The position numbers and the translations under genes are program-made. Of a stretch of DNA of 17,705 nt, positions 1-8,218 are shown one piece after another. Below the pieces are notes generated by a model, which was not told where the DNA came from, did not search any database, and saw only the letters and a list, made by a program, of their open reading frames with translations. The stretch spans positions 1 to 17,705 of the forward strand of contig CBDUQI010000119.1 of NCBI GenBank assembly GCA_965369325.1, written 5' to 3'. The DNA comes from CBDUQI01 sp965369325. Its GTDB lineage: Bacteria > Pseudomonadota > Gammaproteobacteria > Steroidobacterales > JBCBZW01. Positions within the stretch are counted from its first letter, which is position 1, and each line of letters begins with the position of its first letter.

Positions 1-353
1 TGGTACACAACGATTTTGTGAACACCATGACGCAGCGGCCGGAGATCAAACGCATGTTGCCCATTGAGACAATGGACAAAGCCGATTTGCAGGCGCACTG
101 GGACTACATCTACGAACCCGATGCGGCGGATTTGCTGGACGGCATCCTGATGCGTTACATCGAATCGCAAGTTTACCGCGGCACGGTCGAGAACGTGGCG
201 TGTGAGATGGCCGCGAGAATGGTCGCGATGAAGTCCGCTACCGACAACGCGGGCAAGATGATTGATGAGTTGCAGCTGGTGTACAACAAGGCGCGCCAGG
301 CAGCGATCACGCAAGAGATTTCGGAGATCGTGGGCGGTGCCGCGGCGGTTTAG
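1..353 (+). CDS. atpG: ATP synthase F1 gamma subunit, C-terminal part (5' end outside window)
   Basis: This is the C-terminal ~117 residues of the F1 gamma subunit, the central rotor shaft of ATP synthase. The reading frame is open from base 3, so the gene is cut by the window edge and the Met at 18 is internal. The segments WDYIYEPDAADLLDG, RYIESQVYRG, ARMVAMKSATDNAG and LQLVYNKARQAAITQEI are the classic C-terminal helix of the family, which packs inside the alpha3beta3 head, and the protein ends in GGAAAV as gammaproteobacterial gamma subunits do. It is followed after 81 bp by atpD, the usual operon order. Identity is certain. Confidence 0.97.
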   Translation, partial: VHNDFVNTMTQRPEIKRMLPIETMDKADLQAHWDYIYEPDAADLLDGILMRYIESQVYRGTVENVACEMAARMVAMKSATDNAGKMIDELQLVYNKARQAAITQEISEIVGGAAAV

Positions 354-434
354 TCCGCGCAATGCACCCTTCGGTTTTAAGATTTGAACTAACGGAGCGG
401 GCCAACCGCTCACAAGCGTAAAGGCAGGCAGAAC

Positions 435-1814
435 ATGAGCAGCGGAAAAACCGTACAGATTATCGGTGCCGTGGTTGACGTGGAATTCCCGCGCGGCGAT
501 ATCCCGAAGGTTTACGATGCGTTGGTCCTCGAGCAGACCAATCTCACCATGGAAGTGCAGCAGCAGCTGGGTGACGGCATTGTGCGCTGTATCGCCATGG
601 GCCCCAGTGACGGGCTCAAGCGTGGCATGGGTGTGCGTAACACCGGCGCGCCGATCACCGTACCCACCGGGGTCAAGACGCTGGGGCGCATCATGGATGT
701 GTTGGGTGATCCGATCGATGAGAAGGGCCCAATTGGCGAAGATGTGCGCCTGCCGATTCACCGCTCGCCGCCCAGTTATGAAGAGCAGGCGGCCGCCACC
801 GAGATCCTGGAGACAGGCATTAAGGTGATCGACCTGATTATGCCGATCGCCAAGGGCGGTAAGGTTGGCTTGTTCGGCGGCGCCGGCGTGGGCAAGACGG
901 TGACGCTGATGGAGCTGATCCGCAACATCGCCTCCGAGCACTCCGGCTACTCTGTGTTCGCCGGCGTGGGTGAGCGTACTCGTGAGGGTAACGACTTCTA
1001 CCACGAGATGACCGACTCCAACGTGATCGACAAGGTGGCGCTGGTGTACGGGCAGATGAACGAGCCGCCGGGCAACCGTTTGCGTGTGGCGCTGACCGGT
1101 CTGACCATTGCGGAAGGCTTCCGCGATGAGGGCCGCGACGTGCTGATGTTTATCGATAACATCTATCGCTACACCCTGGCCGGCACCGAGGTGTCTGCAC
1201 TGCTCGGGCGTATGCCCTCGGCGGTGGGTTACCAGCCGACGCTGGCTGAGGAAATGGGTGTGCTGCAAGAGCGCATCACCTCCACTAAGACCGGCTCGAT
1301 CACCTCGTTCCAGGCCGTTTACGTGCCGGCGGATGACTTGACTGATCCATCACCCGCCACCACCTTCGCTCACCTGGACGCTACCCTGGTGCTGTCGCGG
1401 CAGATTGCTGAGCTGGGTATTTACCCGGCTGTGGACCCGTTGGATTCCACCTCACGCCAGCTCGATCCGCTGGTGATTGGCCAGGAGCACTACGACGTCG
1501 CGCGTCAGGTGCAGGGTATTTTGCAGCGCTACAAAGAGCTGCAGGACATCATTGCCATTTTGGGTATGGACGAGCTGTCCGAGGATGACAAACTGGCGGT
1601 CAGCCGCGCACGTAAGATTCAGCGCTTCCTGTCGCAGCCGTTCTTTGTGGCTGAGGTGTTCACCGGCTCACCCGGTAAGTACGTGCAACTTAAAGACACC
1701 ATCCGTGGCTTCAAGGCGATTGCGGACGGTGAGTACGATGCACTGCCGGAGCAGGCATTCTACATGGTGGGCTCGATCGACGAAGCGATCGAAAAAGCTA
1801 AAGGCATGCAGTAG
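435..1814 (+). CDS. atpD: ATP synthase F1 beta subunit
   Basis: This is the catalytic beta subunit of F1, which makes ATP from ADP and phosphate on the cytoplasmic face of the inner membrane. It has 459 residues, the normal length. The Walker A loop GGAGVGKT is at residues 148-155, followed by the GERTREGNDFYHEM segment that carries the catalytic glutamate. The Walker B region reads DVLMFIDNIYRYTLAGTEV, and the DELSEDD catch loop that meets gamma is at 379-385. The Tyr in NIYRYT is typical of gammaproteobacteria. An AGGCAGG-like ribosome site precedes the ATG. The gene ends in tandem TAG-TAA stops. The neighbours atpG and atpC confirm the operon. No odd residue was seen. Confidence 0.99.
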   Translation: MSSGKTVQIIGAVVDVEFPRGDIPKVYDALVLEQTNLTMEVQQQLGDGIVRCIAMGPSDGLKRGMGVRNTGAPITVPTGVKTLGRIMDVLGDPIDEKGPIGEDVRLPIHRSPPSYEEQAAATEILETGIKVIDLIMPIAKGGKVGLFGGAGVGKTVTLMELIRNIASEHSGYSVFAGVGERTREGNDFYHEMTDSNVIDKVALVYGQMNEPPGNRLRVALTGLTIAEGFRDEGRDVLMFIDNIYRYTLAGTEVSALLGRMPSAVGYQPTLAEEMGVLQERITSTKTGSITSFQAVYVPADDLTDPSPATTFAHLDATLVLSRQIAELGIYPAVDPLDSTSRQLDPLVIGQEHYDVARQVQGILQRYKELQDIIAILGMDELSEDDKLAVSRARKIQRFLSQPFFVAEVFTGSPGKYVQLKDTIRGFKAIADGEYDALPEQAFYMVGSIDEAIEKAKGMQ

Positions 1815-1868
1815 TAAGCGCCCGGCACATCTGATCTCACGTAAACGGAGCCGTAAACGGACACGCGC

Positions 1869-2291
1869 ATGAGCAGCACTATCAAAGTCGACATCGTTAG
1901 CGCCGAAGGCGAAATCTTCTCCGGCGCCGCCACCATGGTGTTCGCCAGCGCGCGTATGGGGGATGTGGGCATTGCCCCGCGCCACGCCCCGTTGCTCACT
2001 GATCTGCGCCCCGGCGAGGTGCGCGTGCAGTTACCGGACGGCGGCGAAGAACTAAATTTCTTCGTCAGCGGTGGCACGTTGGAAGTGCAGCCCCATCTGG
2101 TGACTGTGCTGGCTGATACGGCGGTGCGCGCCGCCGATATCGACGAGGCGGCTGCGGTGCGTGCACAGCGCGATGCCGAAGAGGCTCTGCGTGACCGGGC
2201 AGATAAGATCGACTACGCCCGCGCCCAGGCCGAACTGGTCGAAGCCGCGGCACGCCTGCGTACCATCCGCAAGCTCAAGGGCAAGCGCTAA
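1869..2291 (+). CDS. atpC: ATP synthase F1 epsilon subunit
   Basis: This is the 140-residue epsilon subunit, which couples the gamma shaft to the c-ring and can inhibit ATP hydrolysis. The N-terminal beta-sandwich starts with IKVDIVSAEGEIFSG and contains the GDVGIAPRHAPLLTDLRPG signature. The C-terminal part (about residue 95 onward) is a charged two-helix domain ending in lysines and arginines. The start lies 54 bp after the atpD stop. A GGA core in a duplicated 10-mer (1840-1849 and 1852-1861) is the only ribosome-site candidate. It is the last gene of the atp operon here; the gene that often follows in gammaproteobacteria, glmU, is not next to it. Confidence 0.97.
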   Translation: MSSTIKVDIVSAEGEIFSGAATMVFASARMGDVGIAPRHAPLLTDLRPGEVRVQLPDGGEELNFFVSGGTLEVQPHLVTVLADTAVRAADIDEAAAVRAQRDAEEALRDRADKIDYARAQAELVEAAARLRTIRKLKGKR

Positions 2292-2396
2292 CCCAAGCAA
2301 GCAACGATGACGGGTGATCGATACGTTCACCGCTAGGTTCGTCACGGCCTGCGCGATCAACCAAATGATTAGCATAAGCTACGGATTGATCTGTAA

Positions 2397-2424
2397 ATTT
2401 TTGTGGTGAAGTCGCAACAAAAAT
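2397..2424. promoter_or_regulatory. AT-rich 8-bp dyad, possible operator
   Basis: The arms ATTTTTGT (2397-2404) and ACAAAAAT (2417-2424) are perfect inverted repeats separated by 12 bp. The centre-to-centre distance is 20 bp, about two helical turns, which suits a dimeric regulator binding one DNA face. It lies about 400 bp upstream of the receptor start. Its role is inferred from symmetry only. Confidence 0.3.
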
Positions 2425-2604
2425 CAATCACTTATCTTCAGTCGAACGTCAATCTGGCTTATGTCGCTGTTTGAATAGTGAGTGTCGTCTGCCTTCCCGT
2501 TAAAATATCGCGTTCATGCTACTTTTCACGGCGTTACGGGTTTTTTGTGTCAGTTAGGCGCAACAGTTGCTGAAAGACCTCGCGGCAGCCCTCCGGTTTG
2601 ACTT

Positions 2605-2668
2605 GGAATTGGGGAGTGCGCAACGCCCATCGGCATTGGCCGATGCGGTTGTGCAAAGTTCCAATTCG
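2605..2668. repeat. Long imperfect inverted repeat (hairpin) upstream of the receptor gene
   Basis: Two arms of about 30 bp face each other around a 4-base loop. The inner stem is perfect (CATCGGC at 2628-2634 against GCCGATG at 2639-2645). Farther out, TGCGCAAC pairs with GTTGTGCA with one mismatch, and GAATTGG (2606-2612) pairs with CCAATTC (2661-2667). There is no T-run, so it is not a standard intrinsic terminator. It could be a leader structure of the receptor mRNA, a small RNA, or a REP/MITE-like repeat. Confidence 0.5.
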
Positions 2669-2802
2669 GAGCGGGCGCATAGCGAGCCTTCTTGTCGGTA
2701 CCCCGGCGAACCAAGGGCGTGGTAGTTGCACTGCCCGCACGGAGATAAAACGCCTCAGATCCACAAATGTGAAGATCTTGAATTACAGATATCCGGCGAG
2801 CT

Positions 2803-2809
2803 AGGAGAG
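2803..2809 (+). promoter_or_regulatory. Ribosome binding site of the receptor gene
   Basis: AGGAGAG lies 8 bp before the ATG at 2818. This is a strong Shine-Dalgarno match and fixes the start, which is immediately followed by a signal peptide. Confidence 0.8.
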
Positions 2810-2817
2810 TTTTAAGT

Positions 2818-5532
2818 ATGTTGCGAAAGAACAAGCTGACCGAAGGGGTACTGGCGGCACTGGCCGTTTCCGTGCCCATAGCGGCTCATGCTCAGATTGA
2901 AGAAGTCGTGGTCACCGCGACCAAGCGCCAGGCCAGCACCCAGGACATTCCGGTTGCGGTTAACGCGCTGACCGGCGACAGCCTGGAAGAGCTGGGCGTC
3001 GTCAACTTCGACCAATATGTGCAGTTTCTGCCAAACGTGGTTCAGGCCGGTCGTGCACCGGGCCAGAGCGAAATCTACATCCGCGGCGCGGCGACTGAGC
3101 AATCAGCCATCACCGTCTCCTCGGTACAGGGTTCTGCCCCGTCCGTGGCGCTTTATCAGGATGAGCAGCCCGTCTCCTTCGGCGGACGCAACTTGGATAT
3201 CTACGCCACTGACCTGCAGCGCATCGAAGTGCTGCCCGGGCCGCAGGGCACGCTGTTCGGTTCCAGCTCTCAGTCGGGCACGGTTCGTCTGATTACCAAT
3301 AAGCCCAACATCGATGCGTTTGAAGCCGGCTTCGACATGTCACTGGCCTCCACCAGTGGTGGCGAGGCGAGCACCTCGGTTCAGGCGTATTTGAACCTCC
3401 CGCTGTCAGACAAACTGGCGCTTCGCGCGGCTATGTTTAACGACCACCAGGGTGGTTGGATCGACAACGTGCCTGGCGAGTACGAAGCCAACATCGAAGT
3501 GATGAATCGTAACCAGATCTCCGGCGCAGCACGCATTTGCACCGGTGACGTTACGGTGGATGCCGATGCCTGCGGCGGCGTACGCGCCACCGTGGCTTCC
3601 GCTAACAACAGCGGTTTGGTGGAAAACGACTTCAATGATGCCACCTACAGTGGCGGACGCTTTGGCTTGGGCTGGGACATCAACGACGACTGGTCGTTGC
3701 TGGTGCAGCACACCGCGCAGAAGCTGGAAACGGAAGGCGTATGGGAATACGACCCGGAGCTTGGCGGTACCGAATCAGTTAATCGCTTCTCACCGGTTGA
3801 AAACCAGGACGAGTTTGGTCTGACCACCTGGACCTTGGAAGGGCGCGTCGGCGCGCTGGATCTGGTGTACACCGGCGGCTTCCTAAGCCGCGATGTTGAG
3901 ACGATTACGGACTACACCCAGTACACCAACGGTGGCGGTTACCAGGCCTACTACATCTGCACCGGTGGCTACTCCAACGCTACCGAATGCTTCGATCCCA
4001 CTAAACAGTACAAAGACATCACCAAGAACGAGCGCTTTACCAACGAGTTCCGCATTTCCACAGATGCCGACAAGCGTGTACGTTTGACCGCCGGTGTGTT
4101 CCTGGACGATGGCGAGACCAACTCCGAAGGCGAGTTCCAGTACAACGGTGCCGTGGATGCAGGCTTCAACGTCTCCTCCGCGCCGGGCACGCGCACTGAT
4201 GGCAGTGTGGTGGAGGGTGTGAACAATCCCGGTGGTCGTGGCCCCAACACCATCTTCGTCAATGACTTTACCCGCAACGAAGAGCAGGTGGCGTTCTTTG
4301 GTGAGGTGAGTTTTGATATCAGCGACCAGGTGAGCGTAAGCCTGGGTGCACGTAACTACGATCTGGACTTCGAGCTGATCGGCTCTACCGGCTCCTCATT
4401 TGGTTGCAAAGGCGCGGCCACACCGTGTGACGGTACCGGGTTTGACAACCGCGTGAGCGAGCGCCTTGAAGCACTGGGCAGTGGCGATTTCACTAGCTTC
4501 TTCAACGACGGCAACATCGCGCTGATCGAGGAAGGCCTCACCAATGGGACGTTCAACCTGGAAGGCCTGGGCGCTGACGGCGTGGCCAACCAGTCCGACA
4601 CGATCATTCGGGCGACGGTAGACTGGAAGCCCACGGACGACGTGCTGTTGTTCACCACCTTCTCCGAAGGGTTCCGCCCACAGACGGTTAACCGTAATGC
4701 GGGCACCCCCGCAGGTAACCAGACGGGCGTATTCGAAGGCTTCTTGGTGCCTGCGGTGGCCGAGACCGATGAGCTGGAGAACTTCGAAATTGGCCTGAAG
4801 GGCGACTTCTTCGACCAGCGCTTCCGCCTGAATGCCACGGCCTTCTGGTCAGACATCACGAACCTGCAGGTCTCGCGCTTTGACCCGTCCAACGTGGCGT
4901 TCCTGGTCTTCATCGAGAATGTCGGTGATGCCGAGATCAGTGGTCTTGATGCCGACTTCCAGTGGGCGGCGACCGATGATCTCACCATTAGCGGTGCGTT
5001 CAGCCTGGTGGATGCCGAGCTAACCCGCCTGGATCCGCAGTTGGTGGGCGTGGCTGTGCCAGTGGGCAGCGAGCTGCCGTTTACCCCTGAGTTCTCCGGT
5101 AACCTGCGTGCACGCTATCACTTCCCGATGGAATCACTCGGTGGTGAGGGCTACGTGCAGGCCAGCATCAATTACTCGGGTGATGCCAAAGCGGGCATCG
5201 TCGGCAACGCGTTCTTCGCTGAAGACGTGACGCGGGAGGTACATGGGGTTGGCTCCGGGCTGACCATCGCCAACGAAGGCGGCAACTTCGGTAACGAGAT
5301 CGACCCGAGCACCGGTCAGGTGTTTGCCAGCGGTCGTTACGTGCAGGAGGCTTACACGCTGGTGAACTTCTCCGCCGGCGTGCAGAAAGATGCATGGGGC
5401 GCTGAGTTCTTCGTGAACAACGTCACCGATGAGAACGCAACGATTTACATCAACACGCAGGATTACACTCCGCGTGTGACCACAAATCGTCCGCGTACTG
5501 TCGGCGTGCGTTTCTCCTACGATTTTGAATAG
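2818..5532 (+). CDS. TonB-dependent outer-membrane receptor
   Basis: This 904-residue protein is an outer-membrane active transporter of the TonB-dependent receptor family. A signal peptide spans residues 1-25, with cleavage predicted after AHA. The TonB box follows at once (IEEVVVTATKR, about 27-37). The plug domain runs to about residue 170 and includes the family motif IEVLPGPQGTLFGSSSQSGT. The rest is a beta-barrel rich in aromatic and glycine residues, ending RFSYDFE: the usual terminal Phe is followed by one extra Glu. Three close Cys pairs (241/252, 381/391, 530/537) probably form disulfides in external loops. It is a single-gene unit with its own ribosome site and a strong terminator. 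The substrate cannot be told from sequence; there is no siderophore, B12 or SusD-type gene nearby. Confidence 0.96.
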   Translation: MLRKNKLTEGVLAALAVSVPIAAHAQIEEVVVTATKRQASTQDIPVAVNALTGDSLEELGVVNFDQYVQFLPNVVQAGRAPGQSEIYIRGAATEQSAITVSSVQGSAPSVALYQDEQPVSFGGRNLDIYATDLQRIEVLPGPQGTLFGSSSQSGTVRLITNKPNIDAFEAGFDMSLASTSGGEASTSVQAYLNLPLSDKLALRAAMFNDHQGGWIDNVPGEYEANIEVMNRNQISGAARICTGDVTVDADACGGVRATVASANNSGLVENDFNDATYSGGRFGLGWDINDDWSLLVQHTAQKLETEGVWEYDPELGGTESVNRFSPVENQDEFGLTTWTLEGRVGALDLVYTGGFLSRDVETITDYTQYTNGGGYQAYYICTGGYSNATECFDPTKQYKDITKNERFTNEFRISTDADKRVRLTAGVFLDDGETNSEGEFQYNGAVDAGFNVSSAPGTRTDGSVVEGVNNPGGRGPNTIFVNDFTRNEEQVAFFGEVSFDISDQVSVSLGARNYDLDFELIGSTGSSFGCKGAATPCDGTGFDNRVSERLEALGSGDFTSFFNDGNIALIEEGLTNGTFNLEGLGADGVANQSDTIIRATVDWKPTDDVLLFTTFSEGFRPQTVNRNAGTPAGNQTGVFEGFLVPAVAETDELENFEIGLKGDFFDQRFRLNATAFWSDITNLQVSRFDPSNVAFLVFIENVGDAEISGLDADFQWAATDDLTISGAFSLVDAELTRLDPQLVGVAVPVGSELPFTPEFSGNLRARYHFPMESLGGEGYVQASINYSGDAKAGIVGNAFFAEDVTREVHGVGSGLTIANEGGNFGNEIDPSTGQVFASGRYVQEAYTLVNFSAGVQKDAWGAEFFVNNVTDENATIYINTQDYTPRVTTNRPRTVGVRFSYDFE

Positions 5533-5555
5533 TCGCAGGTCGCGTTAAAATAAAA

Positions 5556-5585
5556 GGGGCGGGCTGATTGGCCCGCCCTTTTTTT
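5556..5585 (+). terminator. Intrinsic terminator of the receptor gene
   Basis: The perfect 8-bp GC stem GGGCGGGC (5557-5564) / GCCCGCCC (5571-5578) has a 6-base loop and is followed by seven T. It begins about 23 bp after the receptor stop and is preceded by A-rich bases, so it may work weakly in the other direction too. Confidence 0.93.
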
Positions 5586-5610
5586 ATGTCCAACCGTTAG
5601 AATTATCAGC

Positions 5611-7659
5611 ATGAGTACTCACCACGCGGAGCCAACGCCCGCCGATCAGCATCTGAACGAGCAGCTTGCTAATGCCAAGGCGCTGGTGCAGCAGGGTGAA
5701 TTCGTACAAGCCGAGCAACGCTTGAGTTTGCTGATGCAGCGCGCTGAGTTCGATGAAGCCTCGACGCAGGCCCGCGCAGAGGTGCTCTACGCAATCGCCG
5801 TCGCGCAGCGCTATCAGGAACAGTTCAAGCCCGCGCTGGAGACGTTGTCGCGCCTGCAGTCGCTGGCGCCGCAGTACTCGCGCGGCTACCAAGAGCAGGG
5901 GCATGTGCACTTCACCGTGGATGCCTACCAGGAGGCCACCGATGCGTACGAACACGCCGTGCGCCTGAACGCCTCGTTGCTGGCCAGTTGGAAGGCGTTG
6001 GTAAATCTCTATGGCATCGCCCAGCGCGAATCAGATGCCCATCGCGCCCTGCAACAGGTGCAGGTGCTCTCCGCGCTGCCGCCCGCGCTGCTCAGCGTGA
6101 GCAGTCTGTTGCACGATAATAATCTGGAAAAGGCCGAGCAGCTATGTCGCCACTACCTGCGAGAGAACCGCCACGATGTGGAGGCGATGCGTCTGCTGGC
6201 CGAAATCGCCGTACGCCTAGAAGTGCTGGACGATGCAGAGTTTCTGCTGGAGAGCGCCGTCGAGTTTGCGCCGGATAATGAGCGGGTCCGGTTCGACTAT
6301 GCCAACGTGCTACTGCGACGTCAGAAGTTCGCCAAAGCTCATGATCAGGCCGAACGTCTGTCGCAGGACGACCCAGACAACCTCGCTGTGCAAAGCTTGC
6401 TCGGTTCAGCTTGCGCGGGCATCGGCGACAACCCCCGCGCGATTGCGCTGTACAACGATGTACTGGAAGAAAGCCCCTCGCAACACCGGGTGCTGGTGTT
6501 ACGCGGCCACGCGCAAAAAACCATTGGCCGATTGGAAGATGCGATTGCCTCGTACCAGCATGCCTACCAGGTAAACGCGTATTTCGGCGACGCGTTTTGG
6601 AGCCTGGCAAACACCAAGACGTATCGTTTTTCGCAGCAGGAGCTGACGCACATGCGCCGGCACGAGGCCTCGCCTCACATTGCGCTCGAGGATCGTGTGC
6701 ACATGTGCTTCGCCTTGGGCAAAGCGCTTGAAGATGCCGGCGAATACGCGCAGGCGTTTGAGCACTACGAGCGCGGCAACGCACTAAAGAAAACCGATCT
6801 GAGGTTTCGGGTTGAGCGCATGGTGGCGCGGGCGGATGCCCAGATGCGTGTGTGCACCGAACCGTTGTTCGCGGCTAACACGGGCCTTGGCGAGCTCTCG
6901 CCCGATCCCATTTTTATCGTCGGGTTGCCGCGTGCCGGCTCAACCTTGCTGGAGCAGATTCTGGCGTCCCACTCGATGGTCGACGGGACGCTGGAGCTGC
7001 CCAACGTACTGAGCTTGGTAAACCGGCTCACGGGGCGCCGCGCTGCCACGGTGGATAACTCAGTTAAGTACCCAGGGATATTGACCGACATTGATCCGGG
7101 ATACTGGGCGCGCTTTGGCCAGCAATACCTCGACGACACACGTGTTTTTCGCGAAGACGCGCCGTTTTTTATCGATAAGATGCCGAACAATTTTTTCCAT
7201 CTGGGTTTGATCAAACTTATTCTGCCCAACGCCAAAGTGATCGATGCGAGGCGTCATCCGATGGCCTGCTGTTTCAGCGGCTTTAAGCAGTTATTCGGTC
7301 AGGGTCAGGAGTTCTCCTACGGCTTGCAGGACATCGGCGCGTACTACCGCAAGTATGTCGAGTTGATGGATCACTGGGATACAGTGCTGCCCGGTTTCGT
7401 CCTGCGGGTGCAGCACGAGGATGTGGTGGATGATCTGGAGACCCAGGTGCGCCGGATGCTCGATTTCTGCGGCCTTCCGTTTGAAGCGCAATGTTTGGAC
7501 TTTCACCGCACCGAACGCAGCGTGCGTACCCCAAGCTCCGAGCAAGTGCGCCAGCCCATCTACCGCACCGGCCTGGCGCAATGGAAACACTTTGAACCCT
7601 GGCTTGGCCCGCTGGAAGAAGCGCTGGGCCCACAACTGTATCGTCGCGAGGCGTCTTAG
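5611..7659 (+). CDS. TPR-repeat sulfotransferase
   Basis: This 682-residue protein joins an N-terminal array of about seven or eight TPR helical hairpins (roughly residues 16-330) to a C-terminal sulfotransferase domain (about 430-670). The PAPS 5'-phosphosulfate loop is at 433-448 (PIFIVGLPRAGSTLLE), and the 3'-phosphate site is R548 to S556, the usual Arg-x7-Ser spacing. The family moves a sulfuryl group from PAPS to an acceptor, in some members a protein tyrosine; the acceptor here is unknown. No signal peptide is visible, so it is probably cytoplasmic. The ATG has only a weak ribosome site and lies 25 bp after the receptor terminator, so expression may depend on readthrough or a promoter inside the receptor gene. 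TPR-sulfotransferases are often seen beside TonB-dependent receptors, which is recalled knowledge and not tested here. Confidence 0.93.
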   Translation: MSTHHAEPTPADQHLNEQLANAKALVQQGEFVQAEQRLSLLMQRAEFDEASTQARAEVLYAIAVAQRYQEQFKPALETLSRLQSLAPQYSRGYQEQGHVHFTVDAYQEATDAYEHAVRLNASLLASWKALVNLYGIAQRESDAHRALQQVQVLSALPPALLSVSSLLHDNNLEKAEQLCRHYLRENRHDVEAMRLLAEIAVRLEVLDDAEFLLESAVEFAPDNERVRFDYANVLLRRQKFAKAHDQAERLSQDDPDNLAVQSLLGSACAGIGDNPRAIALYNDVLEESPSQHRVLVLRGHAQKTIGRLEDAIASYQHAYQVNAYFGDAFWSLANTKTYRFSQQELTHMRRHEASPHIALEDRVHMCFALGKALEDAGEYAQAFEHYERGNALKKTDLRFRVERMVARADAQMRVCTEPLFAANTGLGELSPDPIFIVGLPRAGSTLLEQILASHSMVDGTLELPNVLSLVNRLTGRRAATVDNSVKYPGILTDIDPGYWARFGQQYLDDTRVFREDAPFFIDKMPNNFFHLGLIKLILPNAKVIDARRHPMACCFSGFKQLFGQGQEFSYGLQDIGAYYRKYVELMDHWDTVLPGFVLRVQHEDVVDDLETQVRRMLDFCGLPFEAQCLDFHRTERSVRTPSSEQVRQPIYRTGLAQWKHFEPWLGPLEEALGPQLYRREAS

Positions 7660-7724
7660 GCGAAGGCATGGTTGTGGGGCTATGCTTAGAGCCAGCCCAC
7701 CCAGCCCAGCCGAACTCACTCGGC

Positions 7725-7746
7725 CGGTCGACTCAGCGCTCGACCG
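7725..7746. repeat. Short perfect hairpin between the sulfotransferase and GFA genes
   Basis: CGGTCGA (7725-7731) and TCGACCG (7740-7746) are perfect inverted arms with an 8-base loop. No T-run follows, so it is at best a weak or factor-dependent terminator for the sulfotransferase gene or a leader structure for the next gene. Confidence 0.35.
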
Positions 7747-7771
7747 ACGCCACGATACAAGGGGATGCTAA

Positions 7772-8170
7772 TTGACGATCACTAGAACCGCCCATTGCAG
7801 TTGTGGCGCACTTAGCGTCGTGACTCACGGTGAGCCCGTGCGCATCTCCGTTTGCCATTGCCAGGCTTGCCAGCGCCGAAGCGGCAGCCCGTTTGCAATG
7901 CAGGCGCGCTTTCCCACAGGCCGCGTCGAGATCCGGGGGCCGAGTACGCAGTACCTTCGCGTCGCCGAAAGCGGTGCCCAGATCACCTTCCACTTCTGCC
8001 CTGATTGCGGGTCAACCGTGTGGTATCAGATTAATACGGCGCCTGATCTGGTGGCCGTTCCGGTCGGTGGATTTGCCGATCCGCAGTTTCCCGGGCCACG
8101 TGTCTCCGTGTACGAGGAGCACCGGCATCCGTGGGTAAGCTTGCCGGAGGATATCCACCGGGAGGTGTGA
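7772..8170 (+). CDS. GFA-family zinc protein (CENP-V/GFA domain)
   Basis: This is a 132-residue protein of the GFA family, named for glutathione-dependent formaldehyde-activating enzyme. Most members of this size have no proven reaction. The zinc-binding cysteines are all present: HCSCG (C9, C11), CHCQACQRRSG (C28, C30, C33) and FCPDCGS (C76, C79). The start is a TTG: the only nearby ATG (7765) runs into a stop, and AAGGGG at 7759-7764 sits 7 bp before the TTG. The gene lies 112 bp after the sulfotransferase gene on the same strand and converges on the hydroxylase gene. A true role in formaldehyde metabolism is not supported, as no glutathione-dependent formaldehyde dehydrogenase gene is nearby. 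Confidence 0.92.
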   Translation: MTITRTAHCSCGALSVVTHGEPVRISVCHCQACQRRSGSPFAMQARFPTGRVEIRGPSTQYLRVAESGAQITFHFCPDCGSTVWYQINTAPDLVAVPVGGFADPQFPGPRVSVYEEHRHPWVSLPEDIHREV

Positions 8171-8218
8171 AGCCGGCCCGGATCGGTTCAGCGGGCCAGC
8201 CCGTTAGCTCGTATCCGT

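Larger units (their letters stand above)
2292..2817. other. 526-bp non-coding region between atpC and the receptor gene
   Basis: No convincing gene lies here. The small open frames lack ribosome sites and family-like composition. The first half is AT-rich and holds an 8-bp dyad at 2397-2424. The second half holds a long imperfect inverted repeat at 2605-2668. Just after atpC there is only a weak nested hairpin (about 2308-2343) with no T-run, so a terminator for the atp operon is not clearly visible. TAAAAT at 2501-2506 resembles a -10 box, but no -35 at proper spacing was found. The promoter of the receptor gene should be in this region. Confidence 0.6.

Noticed and set aside
2598..2804. 68-codon frame in the atpC-receptor gap
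   Set aside because: It overlaps the long inverted repeat, has no ribosome site and its composition is not protein-like.
4356..4988. 210-codon minus-strand open frame inside the receptor gene
   Set aside because: It lies entirely antisense to an unmistakable receptor barrel, has a Ser/Arg/Pro-rich composition typical of a shadow frame, and shows no domain.
6092..6784. 230-codon minus-strand open frame inside the sulfotransferase gene
   Set aside because: It is Arg/Ala/Pro-rich, as expected for the complement of a GC-rich gene, and has no ribosome site or family likeness.
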